Assembly (NCBI GenBank): GCA_964532005.1 | Contig: CAZHER010000006.1 | Location: forward strand, 1 to 63,150 | Length of the DNA stretch: 63,150 bases | Reading direction: 5' to 3' | DNA from: CAYQEU01 sp964532005 | GTDB lineage: Bacteria > Patescibacteriota > Doudnabacteria > UBA920 | Shown here: in pieces, positions 1 through 9,197 of the stretch | Layout of the letters: each line of letters begins with the position of its first letter | How positions within the stretch are numbered: the stretch's first letter is position 1 | Position numbers and translations under genes: made by a program | Notes under the pieces: model-generated | Databases searched by the model: none | Told to the model about the DNA's origin: nothing | The model's input: only the letters and a program-made list of their open reading frames with translations

Positions 1-2
1 CC

Positions 3-3000
3 AAAAAGCTGGAAAGTGATCCAGTGGGTGTAGTACAAGATTTTCATGCTGAATTGAAGCACCGTAAAGACAAGGGAATGTCCGAATATCCCTTAATCAA
101 TGACTATGAATTTAGACGAAAATTAGAAGAAAAGCTTGTCGAGATTTTTGAAACAAAACTTGAATCAGACTTAGACGAAGCACTCGATTTTTACAAACAA
201 CTAGGAGGCAAAGAAATATCGTATCAGGTTAAGGAAAGGCTCGGTAAATGGGCTGACCACAATCAGGACCGGGAGGAAGAACTCAAAGAGAAGATTTTGG
301 AATTTCCTGGACTCGCATACGATTTGTTGTATCAAAGAAGTTATTCGGGTAGAAATTTTTATAAACCAGAAGACTTGGTAGTTGTAGCCGAAAGTGCCTT
401 AGATAAAGGAGACGAAGAAGGAATAAATAAATGTATGCAGGCGCTGCGTAAGGAGCATATGTTGATTTTGTCACAGAATGAAGGTATAAGAAAAAAGATA
501 TTTGATTATTTGCTAGAAAACGATTATTTAGATAAAATCTCGGATAATTTTGAGTTTTTCCGCGAAGATTTTGAAGGATTGCCAAAATACAAAAAGGAAA
601 CACTCATAGGTAAAATGTACGAAACAAAAGGCTCTCTGCTATACAATCTTAGGGACGTTATTGCCTTAAATGAAACCCAGAAGCGTGCTATAGCAGATTC
701 TTGGTTTATGCAAGGAACGTACTATAAAATTTTGGACAGAGACAATATAGACTTTTTTGATATTAGCCAAAAAACTGTTGATGCCGCTTTGCGAATATGC
801 TTAGAAAAAGATTTAGGAGGGACTCTTGAACATTATGTTAAGACGTCAGGTGTAAAACTAACCGAAAAACAAAGAACTGAAAGTTTGGCGACACTGAGAG
901 AAAGAAAGAAATACGAACTAATTTTAAAAAGAGATGTTATTGATGCCTTAGATCTAGATCGCAGTACAGTTGAACGGGTTTTTGCGGAATTTATCGAAAT
1001 TGTGAAAAGCAGTTACGGTAGCAACTTCACGGAGGACGACCCCGAAAAAGATCAATATAGACGGAGCTTTGAGCTGGTTGAAACGTCAGCCATTCCTCCC
1101 GAAGCAATGGCGCTTTTGAACCAACTAAAAATTGAAAATTCCGGGTATCACCCGTTGCTGCAAGAGCAGTTAAAAAAACATATCTCAGGGGACAACCCAT
1201 TTTTTGCTTACCAGCGATTAAATATTATTAGCGGGAGCATGCATGAAGGACTTGACTTTAGACATGTTTATCAATCTAAAAAATTTGGGCAATTAGTAAA
1301 ACAGGATCCAGAACAAGCTCGGGCCGTAGCGGGCAAAGTCACCAAACACCAATGGCTTCTTCATCATGAATTCCAGTTTAGCGATTTTTTGGTAAGCGAT
1401 GATATTTTGAATCAGATCGAGGAAGGTATGCAAAATTTTCCTAAGATGCATCTTTCAAGAAGAAATTTAGAATCTTTACTGGAGAAACCACAGAATACTG
1501 TACGTACGGCAGAATTAATAACTAAGTTTCGTGAGTTGTCGTTGAATTCCCATAGAGAGATTGTAGATTATTTATTGGAAAAAGGAGATGGGGCTGAAAG
1601 TTCGATAAAATTTTTAGAAGCATTGCATGCAAAAGTGGACAGAATTCCAGAAAAATTCGTTCCATATATGAAATTAGTTGACAGTAATCCAGAAAGTCTA
1701 GACGCGGTATTGGAAATAGTTGACAAATCCCCAATGCTATTTACAAGTCATGAAGTTTACAAAACAATTATTGGCTATGGAAATTTTAGGGCTGGTTTTA
1801 TGATCGAGCATCCCAATGAAAGCAATTATATAAATGAGCTTCGGGATTTGGTCAATAGAGTGGGTACGCAAATTAAGTTTTCCTTTGACGATCTAGATAC
1901 AGCAGAGTCAGAAATGAACGAGCATCAGAAGGAAGAATATTATGATTATGTAGTAGATCGAATCAAGCTTGGCTATGCCGGAGAAAATATCGACTTTGTA
2001 GATATTACTCGAGTTGCTGGTATGATGGGTCGACTGACAAAAGAGCAACAACAAAAAGCCATACTAAAACTAGAGTCGCTTAGTATGCCCGAGCGTGCCA
2101 GTTACCGAATGATAAGTAGTCCAGTTGAAGAATTAAATGAACAAAACTGGAAACAAGTTTTAGCGGTTTATATTGCTATTGGAGGTGAAGATCGAACATA
2201 CCACAGTCCGGAGGTAACGAATTCAATTAAAGCATTGTTTTCTGAGGAACAGACAGAAAATAAGGAATTTTGTTTACAGAAAATTAGAGAGCAGTGGTTG
2301 ACATATTTGGAAAATCCAGAACAGGGCTTTCCTTATGACGCAGCAGTTATTGGTGATACAGTTGAAGAATACGAAGGGGCAGGACCTCTGAAATATATAG
2401 AATCCTTGTCTGGGGTAATTCATGAAATGAAAGAAATAGCAAAGTCTGGCCAAATACCTGATCGTACTAAAGATGAGATAGTTGCTGGATTAAAAATGCT
2501 GGAAGAAAGATTTAGTAAAGAAAAGTGGAGCGAAGAAGACAGAGCCGCATTCTATAATTTGTCCAAAGATGTTATAAAAGCAGCCCCTAGTCTATTTTCA
2601 AAATTTACTGAACTATTTTCTGAATTTGACCCAAAATCGTTAAAAACTTTTAACAGAGATAATTTTCCTTTATACCAAGCCGAGTTAGTAACTTTACAGA
2701 ACAGGGATACATGGAGTGAAGAAATAAAATACTCCCCTAAAGAACTGGTCGAGTTTCGTAGGATAATTGAGAATTTAATAAAAGATCTCCGATCTGCAGA
2801 GAAAGGTGAACAAAGAGGAATTTTATTTGAACATAAATCAAAGTCATTAGATAGAATTCAAAATAATTTCAAAGAACGTTTTGGGTTAGAAAAAATTCCC
2901 GAGGAGTTTGGACCCGAAAAAATTCGTGGCATCCAAAATATCATCAGATACATGGGCAATATTAATGATCGCGATGCGGATAAAGAAAATAAGTTGACTT

Positions 3001-4484
3001 TCTACTTAGGGCTGATGCTCAACGAAGAGTGGGATGACTTTAGACAAGGTAAGTCGGTAGATATAGAAAGCTATTTTTCCGGAGAAAAACTAGATTTCAT
3101 TCAAGAATTTATGAGAAGCCGGCAAGAGAAGAGCAGTCTTACCCCTGAGAATTTAGGGATTCAACCAGATCAAATGGCAGAGTTCCAAGCAATTTTACAG
3201 GATGAAATCTTGTCCCAAGTAAGGGGAAATGTTGAAACTATTGATTTGAAACTAGGGACTGTAATGAGAAGTATTGAAGATTTGTCCGATGAAGATATCT
3301 ATCAAGACGATCAAGAAAAAGCGGTTTTTAAGTTTACGCAGGAGCATGGGTCTTTAACTGGAAAAGTCTTAGCAAAATTGTATCAGCAAACCTCTGGCAA
3401 AAAGGATGCCTTTTGGACTGAAGAGGAGAGCGAGGTAAAAGACGGTCTACGGAGAATTTTTAAGATAGAATCTTGGAGTACAGAGAACATCAAGTCAGTT
3501 CAAGACAGCGTTAAAACTCCAGGGCTGGTAACAGGAATTATCCGTGATATTGAAAATAGAAATATTCCAGACATGGTTAAGGAATTAGAAGGTAGGCTAC
3601 ATCCACCTGACAGTATTGTAGAAATATTTAATCGTCTAGGAGAAGATTTTGAACAAGAGTCTGGAGCGATTGCTTTGAACCAAGACTTAGAATATTTACA
3701 TAACATTATAGTTAAAAATGAAAAGAAGCTTACACCAGAAGAGAAAGCCGACCTTGTAAGTTATTTGGATAAGATTGAGGAACAGATGGCAGTTTTAGAA
3801 AAGACGCTGGAAGATATTAAGCAATCATTTTTGAAAGTGAGCAAGTCTGCTCATACTCAAAATAATGAAATTTTACAGGATCGTCTTAAAGAAATTGAGC
3901 GGATAATTAATTCTGACAATACCTCAACTGTTATTAATACCAGAATGACTAAAGACATGAACCTGGTAATTGAAAATATGAGACAATGTCTGGGTTGTTT
4001 AAAGAAAGAAGTTAATAATGATACAACTTTGACTTTCGGCGATTCAAATAAGTTTTATCTGATGAGTCAGGGAAGCAGGGAAACAGGGAGCGTTGCTGAC
4101 CAAATAGTGTTCTTAGATCAAGTGGAACACGAAAATGGAGAGAAAGAAATGTCTTTTATCGTTGACCGCTTGTACGGAATTCGCTCAGCAGATGTTTTAA
4201 GCAGCAATGTAGTGGCAATTCACAAAAAGTATAAGTTGTTAAAACAGAGATTTCCAAATGCCAAGATAAGCATCGTCGTCACAGATGCAGCTCTAACAGG
4301 AATAGATAAGCAGTCCGTGATTAGTACATTAGAAAAAAACAGCGGTGGCGCAGTTAACGCAGTCCACGAGCCAAAAATAAATGTAAATATTTCCGCATCC
4401 GCAGCAGCTGACCACTATATAGAATTTGGCGGGGGAGCAAGGATTACTGGTTCTAGAGAAGTCGCCGGACTGGTGATACGTTAA
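3..4484 (+). CDS. Giant hypothetical protein, 5' end outside window
   Basis: The reading frame is open to the window edge (codons before the first possible GTG at 24 are sense), so the gene very probably begins upstream; at least 1486 residues are visible. The protein is charged, soluble-looking and mostly helical, without an obvious signal peptide or membrane segment. I recognise no catalytic motif. The last ~150 residues (from about 1330) change character: beta/alpha-like with a Gly/Ala-rich end, suggesting a separate globular C-terminal domain. It is followed at once by the convergent CYTH gene. Function unknown; coding status is certain from length and codon pattern. Confidence 0.85.
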   Translation, partial: KKLESDPVGVVQDFHAELKHRKDKGMSEYPLINDYEFRRKLEEKLVEIFETKLESDLDEALDFYKQLGGKEISYQVKERLGKWADHNQDREEELKEKILEFPGLAYDLLYQRSYSGRNFYKPEDLVVVAESALDKGDEEGINKCMQALRKEHMLILSQNEGIRKKIFDYLLENDYLDKISDNFEFFREDFEGLPKYKKETLIGKMYETKGSLLYNLRDVIALNETQKRAIADSWFMQGTYYKILDRDNIDFFDISQKTVDAALRICLEKDLGGTLEHYVKTSGVKLTEKQRTESLATLRERKKYELILKRDVIDALDLDRSTVERVFAEFIEIVKSSYGSNFTEDDPEKDQYRRSFELVETSAIPPEAMALLNQLKIENSGYHPLLQEQLKKHISGDNPFFAYQRLNIISGSMHEGLDFRHVYQSKKFGQLVKQDPEQARAVAGKVTKHQWLLHHEFQFSDFLVSDDILNQIEEGMQNFPKMHLSRRNLESLLEKPQNTVRTAELITKFRELSLNSHREIVDYLLEKGDGAESSIKFLEALHAKVDRIPEKFVPYMKLVDSNPESLDAVLEIVDKSPMLFTSHEVYKTIIGYGNFRAGFMIEHPNESNYINELRDLVNRVGTQIKFSFDDLDTAESEMNEHQKEEYYDYVVDRIKLGYAGENIDFVDITRVAGMMGRLTKEQQQKAILKLESLSMPERASYRMISSPVEELNEQNWKQVLAVYIAIGGEDRTYHSPEVTNSIKALFSEEQTENKEFCLQKIREQWLTYLENPEQGFPYDAAVIGDTVEEYEGAGPLKYIESLSGVIHEMKEIAKSGQIPDRTKDEIVAGLKMLEERFSKEKWSEEDRAAFYNLSKDVIKAAPSLFSKFTELFSEFDPKSLKTFNRDNFPLYQAELVTLQNRDTWSEEIKYSPKELVEFRRIIENLIKDLRSAEKGEQRGILFEHKSKSLDRIQNNFKERFGLEKIPEEFGPEKIRGIQNIIRYMGNINDRDADKENKLTFYLGLMLNEEWDDFRQGKSVDIESYFSGEKLDFIQEFMRSRQEKSSLTPENLGIQPDQMAEFQAILQDEILSQVRGNVETIDLKLGTVMRSIEDLSDEDIYQDDQEKAVFKFTQEHGSLTGKVLAKLYQQTSGKKDAFWTEEESEVKDGLRRIFKIESWSTENIKSVQDSVKTPGLVTGIIRDIENRNIPDMVKELEGRLHPPDSIVEIFNRLGEDFEQESGAIALNQDLEYLHNIIVKNEKKLTPEEKADLVSYLDKIEEQMAVLEKTLEDIKQSFLKVSKSAHTQNNEILQDRLKEIERIINSDNTSTVINTRMTKDMNLVIENMRQCLGCLKKEVNNDTTLTFGDSNKFYLMSQGSRETGSVADQIVFLDQVEHENGEKEMSFIVDRLYGIRSADVLSSNVVAIHKKYKLLKQRFPNAKISIVVTDAALTGIDKQSVISTLEKNSGGAVNAVHEPKINVNISASAAADHYIEFGGGARITGSREVAGLVIR

Positions 4485-4515
4485 ATTTATAAAACAGGCT
4501 TATTTATAACCTTTT

Positions 4516-5085
4516 TTATTTAATTTCCGTGAATGTAAATTTTTCTAAAGACCAAATATCGATTCCATAATATTCTTTTAAAACACTAGCTGCATTTTTC
4601 AGATTTCGGTTTTTCCAGCTAAGCCCTATCATAGAAGCTCCTTTTTGAATTGCTTCTTCTGTTTCAGCCTCAATTTCTAAATACGGCGGCACATTTGGCC
4701 AGGTATCAATATCGAAACTTATATTGTCCAAGTAAAATTTGTGACGCCTTTTTTCTTGACGCCTGGTCGCTGTCCAGCCCATGGCCTCTACGAAAGCTTC
4801 TGCTTCTTGTGCGTCACTGACCTGAAATTCTATTTCTTCAACACCTATAGAAGGTACCGCAGGAAACTTTTTATGGGTTAGGAAAGTTTTTCCGTCAAAA
4901 GTTCTAATCCTTACATACTGCCCATTTTTTCTTCCATTTGGTTGACTTGAGTCCTTAAAATAAAAAATCATCTCTGAGAGGAGATGTTGGCCTTTGTCTT
5001 CAGCGCCAAGCTCTATCAACCGGGTTTTGATGATTTCGGCATTAATACCCAAAAACTTTACCTCCCGCTCAATTCCCGAAGGCAT
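4516..5085 (-). CDS. CYTH-domain protein (class IV adenylate cyclase / ThTPase-like)
   Basis: 189 residues. The N-terminus carries the CYTH signature ExExK (EREVKF, residues 6-11), followed by the alternating charged strands of the triphosphate tunnel (RIRTFDG, THKK, EIEFQV, EIEAET). Family members bind a triphosphate with divalent metal inside a beta tunnel and act on adenylate, thiamine triphosphate or inorganic triphosphate; the substrate cannot be read from sequence. It lies 2 bp downstream of the PP2C-like membrane protein on the same strand, so the two are probably cotranscribed. It could also be a non-catalytic polyphosphate binder. Confidence 0.8.
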   Translation of the reverse strand: MPSGIEREVKFLGINAEIIKTRLIELGAEDKGQHLLSEMIFYFKDSSQPNGRKNGQYVRIRTFDGKTFLTHKKFPAVPSIGVEEIEFQVSDAQEAEAFVEAMGWTATRRQEKRRHKFYLDNISFDIDTWPNVPPYLEIEAETEEAIQKGASMIGLSWKNRNLKNAASVLKEYYGIDIWSLEKFTFTEIK

Positions 5086-5087
5086 AA

Positions 5088-7181
5088 TTAAAAGCTAATA
5101 CTAAATTTTACTAAATCATTTCCATTCAAAACGTATGCTGTTTTACCTTTTTCATCAATAATGAAATCTTTTAGGTTATTAAATTGGTCGCTAACATATG
5201 TCACAGCAACAGTTCCAGCATCTTCGCCATTTTTTCTTAACACAACAATTTGGTTATTGGCACGGTCAAGTACGTACAGGTAAGTAAAGTCGTTCTGAGT
5301 GTATAACTTTACATTCGGCGAAAGAGGCGACGCCATTACTAAGTTGAAGTCCAATTGCTTTCCGGACTGAAATTTTAGGATATTGCCATCGGAAAGAGCA
5401 ATAAAAATATTTCCATCTATCGCTAAGTCAACAGCCCGTTCCAAAGCATCGTTTTCCACTGATACTACCGGGTTTGTAATTCCTTGAGGGGCAACAGCAA
5501 AGCTGGTAATTTTGCGAGCGGACTTGTCCACCACGTAAACTTTGCTGTTTATTGGATACACTTTCATCCCACCGAAGTTGTCTCGGCTAGGGACGCTGGT
5601 TGAAAAGGGCGAGCTTAAGATCCCGGTTGTCGGGTCCCAAGCAAATAATTCCTTACCGTTATACACCGCTGCCAAACTGTCGCGGATTGCTGAAGCCGCA
5701 ACAATAGACTCGCTGGACTTGTAGAAATTATCTTGAACTTTTCCATTGGATTTTGTGTAAGAAACAATATTGCGGTTGTTTTCGGTGGCCAGGGCTGACG
5801 GAAGAGCTATTAAGTTTTCCGATTCAGTTAAAGCCGCCACCGATACTGGCTGTACAGTCGTTCGGTTGTTTAGGCGGTCCTGGAGTTCAGCAAGCTGCTT
5901 GCGCAGTTCCGCTAGATCGGATTCATGCTCGGTATCATTTTTGAATTGATTTAGCTTATCAGTTAATTGTCCAGTAAGTTCGCGCGCCTTTTCCACGTCC
6001 TTGTATAAGAAAGAGGCATTAGCATCATCCGCTAGCTTTTTCATTTCTGTCAGCTGGGTCTGGAAATTTTGAACGTTTTGTGTCTGGTTTTTTTGTTGCC
6101 TAGTCAAAGCAATATTTACCACCAAAGCAATAAGGAATATTACTGCGCATGCAAGGAAAAACTTTTTCTGCCAGGAAAATCTTCTAAATGTTTCCGGTCG
6201 GAGATGGTTCCCTGCTTTGGCAAACCTTTCAGTCATCAGGCCGAGGCTCGGCTTGGTTTTGCTTACCAAGGATTTGACCCCAGACATACTGGGAGTTTTC
6301 ATGTTTTTGCCATAGGCGCGGATTGCATCCAAGCTTCGGACAGAATAATGCTTCATCCTGTTCCCCAAATGCCTCATTTTGTCTAGGGCAGTTTTGTTTT
6401 CAGTTGCAATATAGCGCTCTTCCATTTCTCCAACCGTAATTTGTGCCCGTTCATCTTGATCGCGGACAATTGGGTGAGTGATGTATTGACCAAGATCAAC
6501 CTCGCCTTCGGCTTCTTCTCCAGGCTCAATTTGCAAAGCAAAAACAGAACCAAATGCAACTTCCGGTCCGGCGTTGTCCCTCAGTATTTCAATAATCTCG
6601 GTTGCGGCTTCGCCCAACAAGGCGTCACCCAAAATATTTTGCAAACGGTCTATTGAGATATGGTTAAACAACTGATTCGTTGAAAAAATCAACAAATCAT
6701 CCAGTCTCAATGTGCCAACTGACAAACTTTCAAAAGTTTTCAATGGGTGCTTTGGCGCTTCGCTCTCAACAATGGAAGCAAATTTCCCGTCCCGCAGAAG
6801 CAGGGCAGTCATTTTGCCCGTTGATGATAAATACAAGGTGGAGCCGGTTTTAACTGCAACAATGGCATTTAGTTTTCCGATCCAGTGAGTTTTGCCCAAA
6901 CCTGCCAACTTACCGAGCTCGTCGTTTATATGCGCTAAAGTGTTTTCGAAAGTATATTCGTTAACCAATGATCGGTAGCCACGGCGCATAGCAGCGGCAA
7001 TGGCCTCGCATATTCTTTGGCAGTCAGTGCTTGCAGCAGGATTGAGCATTGGCAATTCGCATACAGCATATAGTTCACTTTCCGTAGCGTCAACTTTCTC
7101 AGCCATGACAAAAACATAGGTATTGGCCTGTCTCGGGTTGGCTATGTTTATTTTTGCGACTTGTGTTTCTAGTTCAGTCAT
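5088..7181 (-). CDS. Membrane protein: degenerate PP2C-like domain, coiled coil, C-terminal propeller-like domain
   Basis: I place the start at the ATG at 7181 (697 residues), because a longer TTG start at 7214 would lie upstream of the TATAAT at 7200-7195. Residues ~1-220 follow the PP2C fold plan (strand patterns LYLSSTGKMTALLLRDG and LRLDDLLIFSTNQL), but the metal-binding Asp positions of GDSR and TDGL are replaced (STGK, STNQL), so phosphatase activity is doubtful. One membrane helix lies near residues 339-358, then a coiled coil (~360-440), then repeated beta strands resembling a propeller. This suggests a signalling or scaffold protein with a cytoplasmic pseudo-phosphatase and an external sensor. 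Operon with the CYTH gene. Confidence 0.75.
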   Translation of the reverse strand: MTELETQVAKINIANPRQANTYVFVMAEKVDATESELYAVCELPMLNPAASTDCQRICEAIAAAMRRGYRSLVNEYTFENTLAHINDELGKLAGLGKTHWIGKLNAIVAVKTGSTLYLSSTGKMTALLLRDGKFASIVESEAPKHPLKTFESLSVGTLRLDDLLIFSTNQLFNHISIDRLQNILGDALLGEAATEIIEILRDNAGPEVAFGSVFALQIEPGEEAEGEVDLGQYITHPIVRDQDERAQITVGEMEERYIATENKTALDKMRHLGNRMKHYSVRSLDAIRAYGKNMKTPSMSGVKSLVSKTKPSLGLMTERFAKAGNHLRPETFRRFSWQKKFFLACAVIFLIALVVNIALTRQQKNQTQNVQNFQTQLTEMKKLADDANASFLYKDVEKARELTGQLTDKLNQFKNDTEHESDLAELRKQLAELQDRLNNRTTVQPVSVAALTESENLIALPSALATENNRNIVSYTKSNGKVQDNFYKSSESIVAASAIRDSLAAVYNGKELFAWDPTTGILSSPFSTSVPSRDNFGGMKVYPINSKVYVVDKSARKITSFAVAPQGITNPVVSVENDALERAVDLAIDGNIFIALSDGNILKFQSGKQLDFNLVMASPLSPNVKLYTQNDFTYLYVLDRANNQIVVLRKNGEDAGTVAVTYVSDQFNNLKDFIIDEKGKTAYVLNGNDLVKFSISF

Positions 7182-7194
7182 ATCAGCTTTATTA

Positions 7195-7200
7195 ATTATA
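7195..7200 (-). promoter_or_regulatory. -10 element of the PP2C-like/CYTH operon
   Basis: TATAAT on the minus strand, 13 bases before the ATG at 7181. It implies a leader of about seven bases and rules out the longer TTG start. The opposite promoter for the regulator at 7268 lies about 55 bp away. Confidence 0.55.
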
Positions 7201-7253
7201 CTATAAAAAGACAAGAACTGCCCAATTCCAGTAAAAATAGAGATTTATTATGC

Positions 7254-7259
7254 TATAAT
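7254..7259 (+). promoter_or_regulatory. -10 element, near-leaderless start of the regulator gene
   Basis: TATAAT eight bases before the ATG at 7268, predicting a transcript that starts within about two bases of the start codon. Confidence 0.55.
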
Positions 7260-7267
7260 GGCTGTAT

Positions 7268-7855
7268 ATGGGTACAACACTAGCCTCTTTAGAAGTAATT
7301 TTATCTTCAACTCAAAAAACTGCACTTCTGGCATTTTTGATGGTTGCACCAGACAGGTATTACTCTGTATTGGAGCTGTCCCGCCGAATTGGTTTGTCAG
7401 GCCCAACAGTCTCTGCTTTGTTGACACAGTTTTTGCGTGACGGGCTAGTAAAAACCGCCAGTAGATCTAGAGCCAAGGTTTATGCATTTAACTCGAAGCA
7501 CCATTTGGCAGGTGATATGAAAATCTGGTTGAAAAAGCACGGCCACAAATATGAAGATGAGCTTTATACAGCAGTGTCCAAAGTAGGGGAAGTTAAAGCA
7601 GTTTTTCTTTCCGGTATTTTTTCCGGACAACCACAGCTCCCAGTAGATATACTTATAGTTGGAAAGGTCAATTTGCCAAAACTAGATACCTTCCTTCAAC
7701 AGTGCGGAAAAATGATGGGAACGGAAATCAATTACAGCATTATGTCTGCTGATGAATTTAAAATCCGGCGCGATACCTTTGACCGGTTCATAAAAGATAT
7801 TTTCGATTATCCACACATAACCGTCATGGATAAAATTTCCAAAAAGACGGAATAA
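7268..7855 (+). CDS. Winged-helix protein with degenerate nucleotidyltransferase-like C-terminal half
   Basis: 195 residues. Residues ~10-75 form a MarR/ArsR-type winged helix (ELSRRIGLSGPTVSALLTQF as recognition region, then a basic wing with SRSRAKVYAF). Residues ~100-190 resemble the KNTase/MNT nucleotidyltransferase fold (AVFLSGIFSG then LPVDILIVG), but the usual GSxxxG...DxD signature is incomplete, so catalysis is uncertain. Probably a DNA-binding regulator with a ligand-sensing fold. It is divergent from the PP2C-like operon and 11 bp upstream of a small membrane protein, probably in one transcript. Confidence 0.7.
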   Translation: MGTTLASLEVILSSTQKTALLAFLMVAPDRYYSVLELSRRIGLSGPTVSALLTQFLRDGLVKTASRSRAKVYAFNSKHHLAGDMKIWLKKHGHKYEDELYTAVSKVGEVKAVFLSGIFSGQPQLPVDILIVGKVNLPKLDTFLQQCGKMMGTEINYSIMSADEFKIRRDTFDRFIKDIFDYPHITVMDKISKKTE

Positions 7856-7866
7856 GGAAAACCAAC

Positions 7867-8115
7867 ATGGACTTTTTTAGCTTGGCAACATTTCAAAATC
7901 TTTACATGGAGTTTTTGATAAACTTTCCTCCTCCAGTACGCCCCATAATTTCACTTTTGGTTGCCGCAGCCATTGTTTATGCAGTGATACAGATAATTAG
8001 AAAAGATTTCATTTATTTAATTTTGCTTATAGTCCTACTCCCGGCGTCCATTCCGGTTTTAAAAAATATTTTTGATACTTTGGTTCAAATAATAAGATAT
8101 CTGATCCCTGGATAA
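7867..8115 (+). CDS. Small membrane protein, hypothetical
   Basis: 82 residues with two hydrophobic stretches (about residues 22-42 and 48-66) and an amphipathic C-terminus. No family recognised. It follows the winged-helix gene closely and is followed by a strong terminator, so it closes that operon. A role as membrane partner of the regulator is only a guess. Confidence 0.6.
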   Translation: MDFFSLATFQNLYMEFLINFPPPVRPIISLLVAAAIVYAVIQIIRKDFIYLILLIVLLPASIPVLKNIFDTLVQIIRYLIPG

Positions 8116-8119
8116 TACA

Positions 8120-8153
8120 AAACAAAAACCTGCCGAGAGGCAGGTTTTTGTTT
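8120..8153. terminator. Intrinsic terminator after the small membrane protein
   Basis: CCTGCC/GGCAGG stem with GAGA loop, flanked by A and T runs so that it works on both strands; separates the upstream operon from lexA. Confidence 0.85.
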
Positions 8154-8167
8154 GTGGATAACTAGGA

Positions 8168-8200
8168 TTGACGCAGAGGTACACGATCGTGTACTATAAG
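8168..8200 (+). promoter_or_regulatory. lexA promoter with perfect palindromic operator
   Basis: TTGACG (8168-8173) and TACTAT (8192-8197) are spaced 18 bp. Between them and overlapping the -10 is the perfect 16-bp palindrome GTACACGATCGTGTAC (8179-8194). Its place in the core promoter of lexA makes it the best candidate for the LexA box; it differs from the CGAACNNNNGTTCG box of Gram-positives and the CTG-N10-CAG box of proteobacteria. Confidence 0.7.
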
Positions 8201-8217
8201 TTTATTAACAAGAACTT

Positions 8218-8844
8218 ATGGAATTTTTTTCTGAAAACTTAACTGAAAGACAACAACAATTGCTCAAATATATAGTAAAGCAAATAAGAGAACACAGTCT
8301 CCCACCTTCGCTTTCTGAAATGGCTCAATTCCTTGGAGTAAAGTCAAAAAGAGCAGCTGCTAAGCATTTGGAAGCTCTGGAAGACGCTGGTTATGTAAAA
8401 ACCTCGGGAAAAGCAAGAGGAATTACTGTCTTAAACAGCTTGGCAGAAAGCTTGGACAAAGGACTTATCCGTGTTCCGCTCTTGGGAAGTATTCAAGCAG
8501 GGTCACCTCATTTAGCAGAAGAGCACATTGAGGACTGGATAAATCTTCCACAAACATTAGTGCGAGGTCGTAGAGATGTATTTGTTCTAAAGGTTAGGGG
8601 AGACAGTATGGTAAATGCCGGAATTTTTGAAGGGGATCTAGTCATAGTCAGACCAACCAAAGAAGCCAAAAATAACGACATAGTAGTCGCTCTTCTACAC
8701 GACGAAGCCACCGTTAAGCGGTTTATTCAAGTCAAAAATAGGGCATATCTTAAAGCAGAAAATCCCGATTATGCCAACATTTATCCTAAAGAAGAGTGGA
8801 TGATCCAAGGGAAAGTGGTGGGGGTAATAAGAAGTTTAGAATAA
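8218..8844 (+). CDS. lexA: LexA repressor
   Basis: 208 residues, normal length. The N-terminal winged helix (residues ~8-70; PPSLSEMAQFLGVKSKRAAAKHLEAL) is followed by the self-cleavage region with an Ala-Gly bond (SIQAGSP) and the S24 protease domain: catalytic Ser in GDSM and Lys in ATVKRF. It represses the SOS response until RecA-stimulated autocleavage. The palindrome in its own promoter predicts autoregulation. A 59-residue Cys/His protein follows 25 bp downstream, before the next terminator, and may be a co-regulated SOS gene. Confidence 0.95.
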   Translation: MEFFSENLTERQQQLLKYIVKQIREHSLPPSLSEMAQFLGVKSKRAAAKHLEALEDAGYVKTSGKARGITVLNSLAESLDKGLIRVPLLGSIQAGSPHLAEEHIEDWINLPQTLVRGRRDVFVLKVRGDSMVNAGIFEGDLVIVRPTKEAKNNDIVVALLHDEATVKRFIQVKNRAYLKAENPDYANIYPKEEWMIQGKVVGVIRSLE

Positions 8845-8869
8845 TAAATCAACAATTTACACAAAAAAC

Positions 8870-9049
8870 ATGTCAGAATTAGAAAAGTCGAAAAAGCAAA
8901 TAGTGACCCAGCTTCGCAACCTATGCGCTCACTGTGCTGCAGGCAGGGAGCATAACTGCCGGGTCCAACAAATTGCCAGTGAAATTAAAGCTATTTCCGG
9001 TATTCCACTATTGGTAAACAACGAGTTTAGGGGAGTGGTATGGCAATAA
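8870..9049 (+). CDS. Small Cys/His-rich protein downstream of lexA
   Basis: A 59-codon frame from ATG 8870 to TAA 9047-9049. A cluster C19, H21, C22, H28, C30 (LCAHCAAGREHNC) suggests metal binding. The frame has coding-like codon use, and it lies between lexA and a clean terminator with no promoter of its own that I can see, so it is probably cotranscribed with lexA. No family recognised. Confidence 0.55.
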   Translation: MSELEKSKKQIVTQLRNLCAHCAAGREHNCRVQQIASEIKAISGIPLLVNNEFRGVVWQ

Positions 9050-9052
9050 GTT

Positions 9053-9077
9053 AAAAATCGCCTAAAAGGCGATTTTT
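9053..9077 (+). terminator. Intrinsic terminator of the lexA unit
   Basis: AATCGCCT/AGGCGATT stem with AAA loop, flanked by A5 and T5. Confidence 0.85.
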
Positions 9078-9163
9078 GTTATAAACAAGCCTTTATTTGC
9101 AAAAAAAGGTCATTTTTGGTATGATTACAAATCACGCCAATTTAATAAGGGTTTTTATATTTT

Positions 9164-9181
9164 TTGTCTTAAATAAGACAA
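9164..9181. repeat. Inverted repeat upstream of the surface-protein promoter
   Basis: TTGTCTTA-AA-TAAGACAA, a perfect 8-bp inverted repeat with a 2-bp centre, ending 16 bp before the -35 box. Suits a dimeric regulator; no U tract, so not a terminator. Confidence 0.5.
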
Positions 9182-9197
9182 TATATGAAAAGTACCC

